Shown: positions 1 to 13,006, counted from the first letter of the stretch. The stretch: 64,000 bases of DNA from Sympetrum striolatum (GCA_947579665.1 OX388349.1:76822841-76886840), one strand, 5' to 3'. The notes: generated by a model from the letters alone, not told the origin. A program made the numbers and translations.

Positions 1-1587
1 GTTCAAAGCCATTTCAGATTCAACACGGGTAAAGTCTCAATACATCAAATATAATTAGCACGTGTAATAATAACCTTCTAATGCATTTAGATTTTTATGA
101 GCGATACTTTCTTATCACCACTATCTTATTATCTAATTACTGAAGATGATTTTAACCCTTGCTGATTACATCCTATCATCCATGTCTTTCATTTCAATGT
201 CTAATAAGAGAAGTAAGAGGTTCCCGTCTTTCTTGAAAGTTTCGTTTGCAATTCATGAACTCATTAATATCTTAGTCTCATGCCAATAAAATCTCTCAGC
301 TACTCAATGAAATTAATCTAACAGAAAATGGATTATAACTGTAGTTTAAGGTAACACATGTAAAGAAAGAGTTTATTTCATAAAATTATCGCATGGCGTC
401 CTGCGTATTAGTTTCAAAACAAAGGAATTCTGACATCCAATCAGGGATCCGATTATTTATTATCGAATGGGTCTTTATTTATAATGGTATCAAAGCTTTG
501 CTGATCTGTTATTCGTGTAAAATGGAAGTGGGTCAAACTGTCATTAGAAGAATCTGTTGATATAATAATTCCCATGCAGAGACTGTCCGTCCAAATTACA
601 AATAAATCTAAAAGTACATATGTATGTAGATATGTACACATTTAGATTTGAATATGTATGTATATATTTACAATTCCTGTTTCTTGCACAGACGCACTAT
701 GCAGTCATATATGAACGAAACTGTGAATGGCGTCATTGGTGAATCATGCTTTGCCTCTGATGGTACGTTGTTTTGATTTCTATTTTATTAACGATGGATC
801 AAGGACACAAAATTGAAATTGTTTCCATTTGGTTCATTTTGCAGTTCAATTCTCGTCTTCTCCTTGAGCCTGTATTTTATTAGTAAAAGCGGGGAATTGA
901 ATATATTTTGAAATCCATTCATTGATCTAAAAATATTTCCACTTCACAGCGATGACGTTACAGAAAATTGTATTTTTACAATAATTTCTTGCGTAAAAAT
1001 TAGTTATCATAGTTATTTGTAATAAATATTATTATTGCTTTAGGTTTCAGAATAGGGGTGCCTTATTTGTGTACCCCTGAAGCGAAGCAATATTGGCCGC
1101 AAACGATACGCTTTGTTGAATTCATAAACTATTTCCTCGGAAATCCTGGTCTTATTTTGTGTAACAACGATACGATAATAGAGCGCAGTTGCCCATCGTT
1201 TGGCGTAGATTCCAAACAAAATTTGATACCTTCCACTTCAGGAGAGGGAGCTTCAAAAATGTGATTGAAACCATCAAGAATAAATACAATCGGTGTCCTG
1301 GAATTGGATGTTTGCCCACGGTTCGCGGTTTGGAATTCCCCTGTTCTGCAGTGTTCAGGGAATTTGAACGATTAAATTGGTTTACAATTTTTGCAACTAT
1401 CAACTCTTACGTTAGCGTTGTGTGTTTGTATAATTCCATGAAAACAGTTGAACTAAGATAAAGGAGAGAATTTCCTGATGATCGGTAGTCTCGAAATACT
1501 GAAATACGTTAGTGCAGTATACCTGTAAAAATTTTATTCCTTGATTGATAAGGATTAACATTTTTTTAAATCGTATAGCTTCTTGAA
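1..1587. other. No recognisable gene; AT-rich spacer
   Basis: Nothing in this stretch could be assigned. Two overlapping plus-strand open frames (1058-1264 and 1189-1461) match no family I know and have no convincing splice signals, so I treat them as chance. Confidence 0.6.
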
Positions 1588-1943
1588 AATAAAAAAATCT
1601 GATGTGACCAGCATATGACTTTCTCCATGTATAAGATGTAAATATTTATCTACGACAGTATTTTCGAACTCTAGATTCAATCTAAACTTGGAAGATACAA
1701 AAAAAAATACATTTTTTGTAATTTTTGTAGATAACTGTATATACCTAAACATCATATTTATGGAGATATTTTGCAAAAACGGAAATTTGCTTCGAAGAAT
1801 AAAGCTCGACTTCCGGTTTACCGATTTACTCCAAAAACTAATCAACCTTGACAGCACCTACTAGAATGCTATGTATGAAGTTTGGTACTGATACGACTAA
1901 TAATTTTTACGTTAGAGTGCCCACAATCACAAACACACACATA

Positions 1944-2000
<57 letters not shown>

Positions 2001-2123
2001 CATTCCGAAAATGGTCAAAACGTGTTCTAGGGACCCCAAAACATGTATTTCCATTGAAATCAGGAAGTCGATTTTTTTCATGAAAACAATACTTTCTCTA
2101 TACTACGTATATGGAGAAAGTAA
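1588..2123 (-). repeat. Interspersed repeat family copy A, minus orientation, with internal (CA)n
   Basis: This segment is closely related to 54015-54613 and shares its ends with 52749-53440. Read on the minus strand it begins at a near-palindromic hairpin (key bases ACTTTCTCCATATACG, then ATAGAGAAAGTATTG), passes a 'tgttttgggg' block and a long (GT)n tract, then a 'gtgggc..tctaacgt' block, and ends with GGAGAAAGTCATA...CATCAGATTTTTTTA. The terminal ACTTTCTCC and GGAGAAAGT motifs are inverted, so the family may carry short terminal inverted repeats. An open frame across 1555-1857 (minus) shares a stretch of protein with 54133-54321. That follows from nucleotide similarity and does not by itself show coding. 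I cannot name the superfamily. Confidence 0.7.
1931..2000. repeat. (CA)n microsatellite
   Basis: A nearly pure CA dinucleotide run of about 70 bases with two ATA interruptions near its left end. It lies inside repeat copy A. The same site in copy D (54043-54061) holds a shorter (GT)n, so the microsatellite is part of the repeat and has expanded in this copy. Confidence 0.95.
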
Positions 2124-2955
2124 TAAACATTGGAATAGGTAAACGTTGGAGGTGAAGGGTGGTCTAGATGGTCAAACAAGTTACTCAAACATACCAAAAG
2201 GCATCCAAGGGAATAAAATACATTGTGCACGACCGTTAAAAGTTAAAGAGGGCCAAATGTACGTTTTGGTCAATCGACACTCTTTGTTTATGCTCTCTCT
2301 TCCATGGTAACGCTCCAACTTCTTATTTAATTAAATGTATACGCCATCTGACCTCATTCCGTACCTGGTCCACCTCTGGGCAATCCCATTGGAATTCCGG
2401 AGCAGAGTGTCTCCGTAGTGCAGCTCTAATGAAGGCTCGTGATTTGCTTCAAAGGCGCGTTCTATGAAATGGCCGAAAGAGGGAACTTTCTCCAGTGACA
2501 CAGGGCTAATTATAGCAAACAATGTCCGTTTGATTCTCCCGAATTCCGCTTTGGATTTAATTAATTGCCATCAAATGAAAGTGGCGATGACAGGCGAATT
2601 TCCGTGCTATTGCTGACACACACACAAAGCGCAATCATGCGAATGTTTTTCTTCCCACTATTCCCTTTTTATCTCACAGAATAATGGGAATTTTTCGGTG
2701 TCAGTTTTTGACTATCAATACCGATCAGTATGTATACTCTATATTTTAAAGAGGCTATAAAATACCGAAATTTACAGTTAAAATTTTATGGATAGGAAGA
2801 ATATATCTAAAACGTCTTAATAATTACTTATGTCAAACATTATCAGAGTAAAATACAGTTGAATATTATCCTATGTAACATTTAAAAATATCTCTAAAAC
2901 AAATGATCATTTGTTGCTAAACCGGAATAGAAACTTCTTGTAATCCATTTATGTA
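2124..2955. other. No recognisable gene
   Basis: AT-rich spacer with a slightly GC-richer patch around 2340-2530. I see no repeat boundary, RNA gene or supported open frame. Confidence 0.55.
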
Positions 2956-3032
2956 CAGTCCTGGCCAAAATTAACGCAGCACCGGCCATAAGGATCGCTA
3001 GGGAGGTGCTGCGTTATTTTTGGCCAGGAGTG
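2956..3032. mobile_element. 77-bp palindromic Tc1/mariner-type MITE, copy 1
   Basis: The unit starts CAGTCCTGGCCAAAATTA and ends with its near-perfect inverse, flanked on both sides by TA (2954-2955 and 3033-3034), the target duplication of the Tc1/mariner superfamily. The two arms fold into one hairpin with almost no loop. A second copy of exactly the same length lies at 13653-13729 in the opposite orientation. There is no coding capacity, so it would need a transposase in trans. Confidence 0.8.
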
Positions 3033-3034
3033 TA

Positions 3035-5140
3035 CATACAGTCTTTTTCATTTACTGTCAGATAAATACGGATAGCATCCCATAAAGTTCCCAAGCGCTG
3101 AAATTCCAGTGTCACAAGATGGTTATACGAAGGAAGTGTTTTATTCAAGACTTTACTCCTTATCTATAACTTTCGCATTCGTGAAATTTTCTAACAAGAT
3201 CGTCTCAACTTAAAACAACAGCAAAAATAAAACCTTCTCAATGTTCCCGAGCGTAAAGAAATTCCGAAAATGTTTCTCAGAACGTATCGCCGCCGCAGGT
3301 GCGGGATTCGCAAACAAGAAGGGAAATAATTGTGAAGAGCGACAAAAAGACGTTCGCCGCATCTCGCAAACCGCGAGTTTAATTTACCGAGTGAAATTAA
3401 ACCTGCGCAACTTGGTGGCGCAACTCCTCCGAAATTCTCTTCTTCAACAAAGTACCGCAAATCTTGTCACCGCGGCTTTATTTTTCCAAGTTTTCCACCC
3501 CTTTCCCATTTTCCTTGTTTCCCACCCCTTTTTCTCCCTCGGCGTTATTTTCCATGTTTCTTCTTTTGTTTCCGCGCAGGCTGACGCACCGGCCGATGTC
3601 TCACCGAAAGACAAAAGTTTCTTTGGGGGAAATACAATCGGATTCCTTAGCAACTTCGGTGTCTTGTACATGAAGAAGCCTTTCGTAACATCGCAGTCTC
3701 GGGGAGTATTGAAGAAGATGCAAAAGAGGCTCCGGTGTTATTAAAAGAGACTTCCGAAGAAATTACGGCAGATATTTGCAAATGAAGTGGTTGGAGGGAA
3801 GTAAAGTAATTTAAAGGAAAGGCGTGGGGAAGCAGACTTCCGAAATTCTTGACATTCCATAAATCTTCCTTAGAGGAAGAAATTCTCCTCTTCCGACATA
3901 TTGCTCCGGATTTCCAAGGAATAAATCCTTCATTTTAATACAATTCGTATTGTGTCATCTATTTCCAAATATTTTGTAAAATTTTTAAGTCGTCCGATAC
4001 ACGGTACTTCGAATTTACCTTTTCTACGTTAGCATATCCGTGCATTTTCTAAGGCTAAAATATACTGATCCTACAAACTTAAATGCGCAACAGATAAACT
4101 TTCACAAGAAAAATATTAACAACTGTAACTGTCTAGTTATAATATCAAATTCATATTTTTCAAATAATTTAAATAATTTAAATAATCTCAGAATTGTCAT
4201 CAGACATCACATTTATTCTACATAATTTGATTATTTTAATAATTTGCTTAGTTTTAATAGCCATGGTGTCCAAGCGAGTATTACTATTTTAATTAAAAAA
4301 GCATAAGTCAAACGAAGAGCTTTTTAATACGGGTGAATATCGCGGAATCTTAAAAATTTTAATGTAATCATCGACCTGCTAACTTCCGTGATATCGACAC
4401 AGTTATTCTTAACCGGTGATTATTGAGGAAGCCGTGGAAAAATTGAATTAATTTCGAAGGAAGCTATTCGATTCACTTTCCCATTTGAATGAGGAAGTCT
4501 ATGGGAACCCGCTGGAGAGGCGTGGGTTATGTGGGAATGCGTTCACAGGAAAGTGAAAACTGTTATATGGGAAGGAGACTTTGTAGAGCGCATCAAGAAG
4601 ACGGTGCTCAATTGTTTTTCTGTGAGAGAAGTGCGCTCGTGGGCAGAGAAACTCGCAACTTTAGCGCATTCGGCCATTTCTTCACAGCGCCGGTGCTTCC
4701 GTCATAACTAGCTACGCCACAGCTCATTAGCGCTGCATTAGTTGGCATTAAGCCGTCATCCTTCTTGGTTTGCTACTATCCCTAACACGCATTTTAATTA
4801 AAAGATATACCAATTTATACATTTCTTCGAGTTTTTCCTTCATTGTTTTCTATTCATCCTTAGGTTACATAATAAATCCCTCTCATATCCATCCGTTCCC
4901 TTTTGCTTATCTCCGTCGCTATTCCTTTTTAATAGTCTATTCGAGAATCTTTTTTGAATAGTCAATCCGGGATTCTTTTCTTATGGAAAAGCAATTTAAT
5001 TGTTTTGCGTTGGTGTCATCTCTAAATGCGAAATTCATGTATACCTAACTGCCGTTTTTGTAATAGTTGTTATATTTAAATACAAGGCAAAGACACCCGA
5101 TATTTAGGGCATATACAATGAATTGCTTACATTCATTTTG
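3035..5140. other. Spacer with a GC-richer patch and one doubtful open frame
   Basis: A plus-strand open frame of 167 codons (3241-3744) sits in a GC- and pyrimidine-richer patch (about 3190-3780). Its product is Arg/Lys-rich at the start, then has a Phe/Pro-rich hydrophobic stretch around residues 85-110. I recognise no domain. Raised local GC lowers stop frequency, so chance is the simplest explanation. The rest is AT-rich with short AAATAATTT-type reiterations near 4158-4185. Confidence 0.5.
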
Positions 5141-5301
5141 GATGAAATTGAGAGAACACTTTGTAGTAATTCCACTGAATATATTTCAATACACGAACGG
5201 TTTCAACTTTTAAAAGTCATCTTCTGGTTTAAAAGTTGAAACCGATCGTGTATTGAAATATATTCTGTGGAATTACTACAAAGTGTTCTTTTATTTTCAT
5301 C
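5141..5301 (-). mobile_element. Long inverted repeat with hammerhead-like core, possible Penelope-like element tail
   Basis: Two arms of about 75 bases (5141-5215 and 5228-5301) pair almost throughout around a 12-base spacer. On the minus strand the spacer and following arm read CAGAAGA, then a self-complementary stem (ACTTTTAAAAGT), then GAAAC. This is the hammerhead ribozyme core order CUGANGA - stem II - GAAAC with one substitution (U to A). Hammerhead motifs in inverted or tandem terminal repeats are known from Penelope-like retroelements. The assignment is an inference. No reverse transcriptase or GIY-YIG sequence is visible nearby. Confidence 0.45.
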
Positions 5302-7889
5302 CGTTATGGAATTCCACCAAGTAACGGCCAATACCATTCAAAATATTACATTCATTTGATGGCTATGATTCTACGTATGCTAAATTTCTCACTTAAGTCC
5401 CTAAAATTATTATTTTGCCCATTTTGATTCCATTTTCCTAGCAAAGTTCGGAATTTTATTAACGGCAAAAATCTGATGACCAAATCGTGGTAATAAGATT
5501 TTTCGTCCAACGTTATCCTATCATTTATTAAAATACCTCCCCGCAATTTCATTCGTTTGATACGCTTTTCCGCCTCAATTCTTAAATCCCCTCTCTGCTC
5601 ATCCATTCACTTCCATTTCATTCTTCCCTCATCCGCATTTCTCTTCAGCGGAGAACATGTGACGCAATTAATTCAGGAATTTTTCTCCTGAGAAAGTTTC
5701 TTCCCTCATTGGTCAGCTCTCTCATTAAAAATAAAGAAATCCGTTTGAGGTTTACTTTTCTCTCTCCTTTTCCTTCCTTTATTACTCCTCCTTTCCCTCC
5801 CGAACTTCCTCTTCAAGTCCCTGTGAATTTTTCCTAAGGAAGAGAAATAAAAATATAATCCGAAAGGAAAAGAATCCTTCGAAGTATAGCGGCCCGCTCG
5901 CAATGCGGTTGGCGTTAATGAATGCCTTCTCGTTAAAAAGAGGAATTTGCCAGCATTTTTCGAAATCCTTTTCGAGGAAATATCTTTTTCTATCGGCAAA
6001 AGAGTCCCGAGCTGATTAGGAAAGAATAGTAAGGGAAGCCTTTTGATTTCAGAAAGCCCATTTCATATTTACGAATCTCTTACTTCGCGAATGAATCTCT
6101 TTAAAAGTTGAAAAGTAAACCTTAATATTAGATATTATAAGACCGCAGGATAGTTAATAAGCGAAATGGGCATTCATAGCTGTAAGAAGAATTAAGTTTT
6201 TCTTTGAGAGATCTGCAACTTAGTCCATGCCATTGTCAGCTGCGTTTTCGTAGCTTAACCCATAATGTACGCACATTTCATGATGCCCTCTACATATATA
6301 TTCAGATATTCTAATCCGAGGTAAACTTCCTCCCTCCCAGTGACGTTTTTCCACGATTGAGTAACTAAATAATATCTGCACAGTGATACGTGGAAATATC
6401 TGTAAAAATTTCTAAATGAACACTTTAACTCTTCAATCTATGGAAAACTCTTGTGCCAATAACTTTGATTATAATTAACTTATTCCCTTTCAGCAAAAAC
6501 ATAAATTAGATCTTCCATCTTAAGGGTTTTTCTAGATTAACTCAGTTTTAGTAAAAGTTCCCCTCAAGTTTCAAGTTCTAAGATCTTGATTTTATGTCCC
6601 TGTTTTTCTCTTCATTCCATTCAGAGAATAATTTTATCCTCTTTTCCAAATTATTCCATCCGAATTGGAAAATTGAAGAACAACGAAACCTGTCCTGAAA
6701 AGTATAAAAATATCTTTGACAGCGAAAATCTACTGGTTATTGACAGTTTAGGCAACTATCCCGTGTATGCGTGTCTTACGACTAGTTTTTCTTCAGGAAT
6801 TAAAGGAACAAGAGGATTATGGTTAGAGCAATAACTTCTTTTCTTTATATTAGTTTTTTTAACGATTTAGTATGACTCACGTTTTAGGGACCCTTTCAAT
6901 TTCCTTTCCATCAATTTAGGCAAGGTATACCAATAATTTTCTCACAGAGATTATTGATACCGAGTTGTGCCATACGATTGACCCGAAATCTGTTCCTACC
7001 ATTCATACTTTGGGCTAATTGATATCTATTTTTGAAATCTAAGTTACTATCCACAGGAAATATTGCGATATCAAGCAATGCATATTTTTTCAGACAAAAT
7101 CTTACTTAGTGTTGAAATCTATTGCATGCTTAATAGCAATTAAGGGGTTGAACATCATATGACATCATCCAAAACTTAAGTTACAAGCTACTTTTATAGG
7201 TATCGGTTGAAGTTTTGGGATTATTTCATTGAAATAAAGCAGATATAGCGTTTGAAAGGAGAGTACGGCTGGAGCTAAAGACTAAAGCGGAGGTGATAGA
7301 ACTTTTCGAGAACATTCTCAAACACAAGAGAATGTAACGAATGGTCTTTCACGAGATTAAGAACGCCTCGCATAACGTCTATACTTCTTACGAAATAAAT
7401 CAAAGGCGAAAGGTCAAAGATCTTAACGTAGCCTTTTACCGAACCATTTCTTATTACGTGTTATTAAAACTTCGTATAACTCTCTGGGCGAGGTCAGTGG
7501 AAGTTAATGCAAGCATCACGAAACGAGGAATGCTTTAATTAGAATTCCGTGCATTCTATGCCGGGGAAAAGCGTATGAAGCGAAAAGTACTGCCGAGGGA
7601 AGGCTTCTTATGGATTCTGATACATAATCATGTGCATTATGTTCGGACGAGACTCGAAAACATTGACCTACTTTCAGAAACCCCTAACAGAGGTCTCTTC
7701 GATTTATTTTCTTTGTGTAAACAGTTGAGTAAACCGTAATACAAATGGGATACCTTTTCTTTAAAGGGTAACGCCAGGCCTAATCCAATTATCCTGCCTT
7801 CTCCTTTGAAAATGCACAGCTATTTTGATGGTTGTGGTATTTATTTACTCGAGAATTACGTGGCTAAACTTGGCTTGGAAGCCATGGTT
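5302..7889. other. No recognisable gene
   Basis: A GC-richer patch at about 5350-6000 has two unrecognised minus-strand open frames (5352-5606 and 5706-5999). A plus-strand open frame at 6586-6834 is also unrecognised. No RNA gene or repeat boundary was seen. Confidence 0.5.
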
Positions 7890-8230
7890 ATTATAGCCGA
7901 TTGTTTTTCCATGGCGCTACAACCCTCCCAAGGGATTTGGCCTGTTCAACAACTATTGCCCATCTTCCTGCATCACTTTGCTAGTTCTCTCCAATTAACT
8001 ATATCCATTCTTCGAAGATCTTCTGTGACATGATCTCCATCTTTCACTGGGTCTTTCTCTTGGTCTATCTCTATTCCACTTCCTTCTTGTCGTCCACTGC
8101 CATGGGTGCAACATGTCCCGTGGATCTTTGTAATTTTATGAATTGCGCTGTAGTGCCATCCTTTATAAGCTCATTTAGTTCTACATTTCTTCTGATTACT
8201 CATAGTCTTATGTTAGTCTAAACATTCTTA
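7890..8230 (-). mobile_element. LINE relic, C-terminal end of reverse-transcriptase ORF
   Basis: Read on the minus strand the segment contains, in order, the conserved C-terminal landmarks of an insect LINE polyprotein: NVELNELIKDGTTAQFIKLQ, a basic RPRERPSERW block, VTEDLRRMDIVNWRELAK, and a tail IVVEQAKSLGRVV. In related elements these read NEEL..LI.G.TI..FIKAQR, G-RPR-RW, VEEDL.RM, NW...A.DR..WR and a terminal AK..GL. The landmarks lie in different frames and a stop follows NWRELAK, so the copy carries frameshifts and a nonsense change. Only the 3' end is present, as expected of 5'-truncated retrotransposition. Confidence 0.72.
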
Positions 8231-10634
8231 TTCTTCTTTGTTAGTGTTTTCTTTTCGGAAATATCCTGCTTTACTATGACTTGTCCATCCGTGAATTAGG
8301 GTTCATTGCCGTTTTACTGATTTTTATTTGTCATAATATAGTATACGAGACCAGTAATTATAAAAAACGGAAAAAAGGAATGCAGATGCGATATCCATGA
8401 TAAAGTAATAAATTAACAACTGACCGAGGATTATCAAAAGTAAATATAGATATTACGGTGTACTATCAGAAATATTTCTCCCTCAAAAGTTCCACACGAA
8501 ACCATCGCTAAGCTACACCCGAGCTGTTGGCTGCAAACGCCAGTAAGCAATCGTTATGAAACTCGCGCAGACTATACATAAGAGTACATGAGGATAGTTT
8601 GTCTTCCTAAAGTAAATTTGTGTATTTCCCAATCTAGTTTTCTACGTTAACAAAAATCAAAACTGAAAACAATTCTCATCGGTTTACGTAACAATTGCAT
8701 TCGTTTACTTTTCTACAAATTCTCTTTCGACCTGCCTTAACACAAGTGATACTTCTCTCATGTGATGTGCGGCGCCTTTCGCTTCACCCGTTATCATGGG
8801 GTCGCACTCCAAAGCGTTCCCCCACTCAATCTATCCAAAATATAATTACAATCAAAGCACATAATGTTTTATTCCCTCAAAATCGGTTCCGATAAGACAA
8901 CTTAAGCATTTAAAGTTATTGTTTGCTATTCCCAGAGTCTCAGAGTTGCAGCTCGCTCTTGAATTTACGATTTTTCGCTGTGGACCATTAGGGAGATAAA
9001 GTAACGGCTGTGTAAATAACTGGGAGATAAGTGTAATGCACGCGTGATGTATGAAGCACCTGAACCTGACCTTCGTCTTGAGCATAGCGACTAATGCCGC
9101 CCCTAATAGTGTATGCGCCTTGCGATTAGCATAACAGATGAAGGAGATCGTACATTACGAATGCATTGAATTCCGTGACGTTTCCTCTTTTCCTTCTGCG
9201 GATTAAATAAAAAAGGGGCGTGGAGAAAAACCCAAAGGGTTAGACCCTTGCGTCTGCCAGGTTAGTCCTTATTGTGGAATCTATAGAAAATGTCTGTTTG
9301 TTAAATAGGAAACGTTATATCAGATTACGCTACGAGAAAAAGAGACAATTGAAAGAATCAGTTGAAATTTAATGGCTAAACTGATATTTTCACTATATGT
9401 ATACGTAAGTACATTATTTACGAATATTTTATGAATAAAAAAAATGTTAAAATATATTGATTTGGAGGAAAGACGCTCCTCAAATTACATCGAATATTTT
9501 TGTATAAAATATATCAAAAATGAATTATAAGGCACGCACAACGGAAAATATATTTGCTGAATTTACAATTCTGTCTGATACTTGCCTTCTGTAAAGATAA
9601 ATTGAGTAGCCCTAAGTCAATTAACGTGAATCATAAACGTCATAAAATGCCATGAAATAATATTGAGTATCTTGAAGCGTTGAGGAAAAATTAAAATTTT
9701 AGATATTTAAGTTCACGAAAAATTAAATACATATGAAGGTGATATAATTACATAACTTCGAAATTTCACGGAAGTTGGTTGGATAAAGAATATCTCAGAA
9801 GAAGAGGAGACTTTGAAATCGTGGGTCGCCGTAAAAATAAAAACAAGTTTCGATCAATCATCAAGCGTGCGTTTATTGAATAGAGTAAGATTTACGGATT
9901 TGAATTTATGGGCCATCTCGTTTTTTCGCAATATTATTTATAATTGATCCATTATTCCTTTGACGTAAAACAGATTTCATTAATTATCACCGCAGCTACA
10001 GTGAGAGTTGAGTAGTGATTCCCTACTCCATACCTTCAGGCACGGCAAATGTATTTAAAGTAAAGGTAGAATTGAGTTTTTCATTATCATTATCATTTTC
10101 ACTATCCATATTCAATAACATTCCTATTCAAAGTAAATAATCATAAATATAAGAATATAGAGACTGATTTTCTTTATTGATTCGTGATAAAGAAATGCAT
10201 TCCAGACTAGTTTTATTGCAGTTTATCGAATCAGAATACTAGAACTTTCACGTTTACTTTTTAAAGCGTAGCATATCAAACGTTTCTTGGAATACTCTTA
10301 AAATTCTGCAAATCGTTTGAGCTGAATCGAAGTAAAGGGACATTTTTTGTGTACCTTAATAGGCCGTAAAGTGGTTTAAAAGCTAAAAATTGAGAGACAA
10401 TGAGCGGAAAGTCTTTCAAGGAACGAAGTTCTCTCAAGGCTTCTACGTTTATATTAGATGCCAAGGATAAAAAGGACCTTGCAATGTCTTGTGGCTCTCT
10501 TTGAGGCCCCGTTGCAGGAAATGAAAAATTAACGAGGAAGAATGGAAAGGAGGGAGAAATCCCAGTGACTTTTAAGAATAAGGTGGAGATTTGAGAATAG
10601 GGTGGAGTTTTGTGGGTGATTTCCTCAGTCATTC
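8231..10634. other. No recognisable gene
   Basis: AT-rich spacer. A 118-codon minus-strand open frame (10276-10632) in a slightly GC-richer patch is unrecognised and ends at the inverted repeat beginning 10652. The open frames at 8695-8895 and 8852-9085 also match nothing I know. Confidence 0.5.
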
Positions 10635-10651
10635 ACTCTAATTAGAAGAGG

Positions 10652-10745
10652 AATAAACGAAACTACTTTTCAAAAAGAAACAAGTGTAGTTTATTCCAAA
10701 AAAACTACTACACTAGTTTCTTTCCCAAAAGTGGTTTCGTTTATT
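10652..10745. repeat. Imperfect 40-bp inverted repeat, short hairpin element
   Basis: The left arm (10652-10690) and right arm (10706-10745) share AATAAACGAAAC.ACTTTT....AGAAAC.AGTGTAGT in inverse orientation, with a spacer of about 15 bases. A 13-base direct repeat, ACTCTAATTAGAA, stands outside both arms at 10635-10647 and 10793-10805. It could be a target-site duplication, but it is unusually long and lies 47 bases beyond the right arm. Confidence 0.6.
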
Positions 10746-11113
10746 TAACCCCTGTCATGGTTTACTACAAAGTGAATCGTTCCGCCGAGTTTACTCTAAT
10801 TAGAAATTTAATTTGATAATTTGAACGTAAAAGCAGAATCTAGTTTACTAATACCATTGTTTGTATTTTCATTCAAACCAGAAGTAAACATAGTCTTTAC
10901 CAAAAAAATATAAGTGAAATATATATTGCATTTTACGTTTAATTTTTACTTTTTTATTCTGAGAGTATTTTTATTCTTTTTCGCTGCTTTGTTTGTCATT
11001 TATGATTTCAAGGCCTGCCATAACTCATGAGATACATTTTTCCTTCTTTACCTTCGACGTCTGGATTCGCTAAATATTTAGCAATTTTGATTTTCCAAAA
11101 TAAAACAAAACGT

Positions 11114-11482
11114 TGGTACTTAGGCCTCACCTTTGAGTATGCATATAGTTTACGGGCCGAGAAGTAACATATTCGTGATTTAGAAAAGATACAACGAAAG
11201 GCGATACGGTTTGAAAGAATTGCTACGATAAAACAGAGTGTTACTCAGATGATACAGGAAGAAAGGTGGGAATCATTAGAAGATTGAAGACTAATTCAAA
11301 GGATAAATTTGCTAAATAAGTTTAGAGAAATTACGTTCTCAGGTGATGTAATCGATATGTTGCCACCACCCTGTTATATAAACCATTCTGATACAACGAG
11401 GAATTTATAGAAATAGATGCTAAAACGAATTGTTTTTAGAATGCATTTTTTCCGCGGACGATACGCGAAAGCAATCGATTAG
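11114..11482 (+). mobile_element. LINE relic (Jockey/CR1-like), 3' end of reverse-transcriptase ORF
   Basis: Conceptual translation gives VLRPHL, a one-base frameshift, EYAYS, then DLEKIQRKAIRF, SVTQMIQEERWESLED, RINLLNKFREITFSGDV, and, after another frameshift, NAFFPRTIRESNRL. These match the order of the C-terminal region in arthropod Jockey/CR1-type elements (RPHLEYA, IEKVQRKAARF, VT.M...L.W..LE.RR, L...YK...G, FF.RTI.EWN.L). Several in-frame stops and at least two frameshifts show a dead copy. It is of the same general family as the fragment at 42270-43450 but lies on the other strand. Confidence 0.8.
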
Positions 11483-13003
11483 GAAAATAGAGTCAAGGTG
11501 ACATAGACAGACGTTTATAATTTATACAATATTGAAGTATAATTTTATAAATCTGTATCACGGTTTAAATTATGCACATCAAGCGTGTTAATTTGCTGCT
11601 TTTCCTATAATCGGAACTTTTTTCAAGGATGGAAAGAATTCAGCTGTCAAAATTAAGCAATGTACTTTTTCCTAGTAAACATTTAAAAACTTCCTAAAAC
11701 GATTATAATGAAACGAAACTCCTATTTAACTATTTTCGTCAGAAAATAGTTAAATACAAATATATTAATGCTAATTTTTCTGGTAAATAAATTATAATGC
11801 ATATATGTACAATAATAATAAACTTGTGTAACTTGATCGACTATTCCGGCTCGCTAACGAAACATATCTCATTAAAGTTACTTTTACTGCGATTACAAAA
11901 CGTGTCATTCCCGCCCTTAGAACAAAGATTACTGGGATGTGTGGAAAAGTGCAATTAGAGGATTCCACAAACGAAAACAAATTATTTTTCATCATCCGAA
12001 ATGTTTCAAAACTTACTCGGTAAACGCACATAGCAAACAGATACAGGCAAAGTTAGTTAGCAAGAGACCATAATAGGATTTTACAATTGTGTGTGGTTGT
12101 AATAACTCCTCAAATTGCATCAGACGGGAGAAATTCAATAAAGATAATTAAAGGATCTTAAAATATGTTCGTTCTACTTTATTCAGAAATAAGTTTCGAA
12201 AATAGGTGGAGCAAAAGGAGGCAAAGAAATGCCTTCGTGCGCCATGTCGGCCAAAGAGCCTTCCGAAAGACTCGTCTTTCGTCGGTAATCCAATTACAAG
12301 TCTCCTGTCTTCTTAGTCGTTAACTACCGCCTCCCTCTTGCGCCCTTAATTTCTCTTTTGTTTTTTAACTCTCTCAACTTACTCTAGTCCGCAAAAATCG
12401 CAGCTCTCGTCTCGGAAAGATTATATCCCCAAATTAATATGTTCTCTTGAGGAAACTTCTTTTTCGTTCCGACAACTTTTTAATGCATCTCTTTTAATTT
12501 TTGGACCAAAGCGAAGGTCCGACGGCATCTTCGGATGAGGCGCTTTTGCCGTGTAAGAACGCTAACCGCGAAGAGTGGAAATCTCAGAGATGTTGCGGTT
12601 TGACGTTTAGCGCAAGTGCTGGAAAACCACTGCAAGTCGGTCGCGGCTCACGTTCTGATGGTGTACCAACTGCGTGCAGATATCTCGAAAGATCCAAGCA
12701 AGTTGATGTTTCTTTTACACATTGAAGTTTAAGCTTTTTTACAGTGTTACCAAAGGTGAATCCGAGAGTTTAGAAAGCAATTATTAACGACCTATACTTT
12801 AGAACGAAATATATTTTGTTTGCCCTTTGGTACAGGACTGAGAAAAATGCGTGACTCTTTTAAATTTGTCTCAGACTTGAGAGCGTTGATATGAGAGTTG
12901 CTGAGACTCATTTACCATGTACGTATTACAATATATCACTCATTATCGATTTCCTTTAGAAATATTATTCACTATATCATTCACATTAGTAATATTACTC
13001 TCC
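11483..13003. other. No recognisable gene; includes a 15-bp hairpin
   Basis: A perfect 15-base inverted repeat with a 4-base loop lies at 11723-11756 (arms TATTTAACTATTTTC). A GC-richer stretch (12220-12730) contains an unrecognised plus-strand open frame (12501-12725). Confidence 0.5.
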
Positions 13004-13006
13004 TTA

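Noticed and set aside
1869..2081. Open frames rich in Cys-Val or Thr-His repeats
   Set aside because: Translations of the (CA)n microsatellite.
3241..3744. 167-codon open frame as a gene
   Set aside because: No domain, low-complexity hydrophobic stretch, and location in a GC-richer patch where long chance frames are expected.
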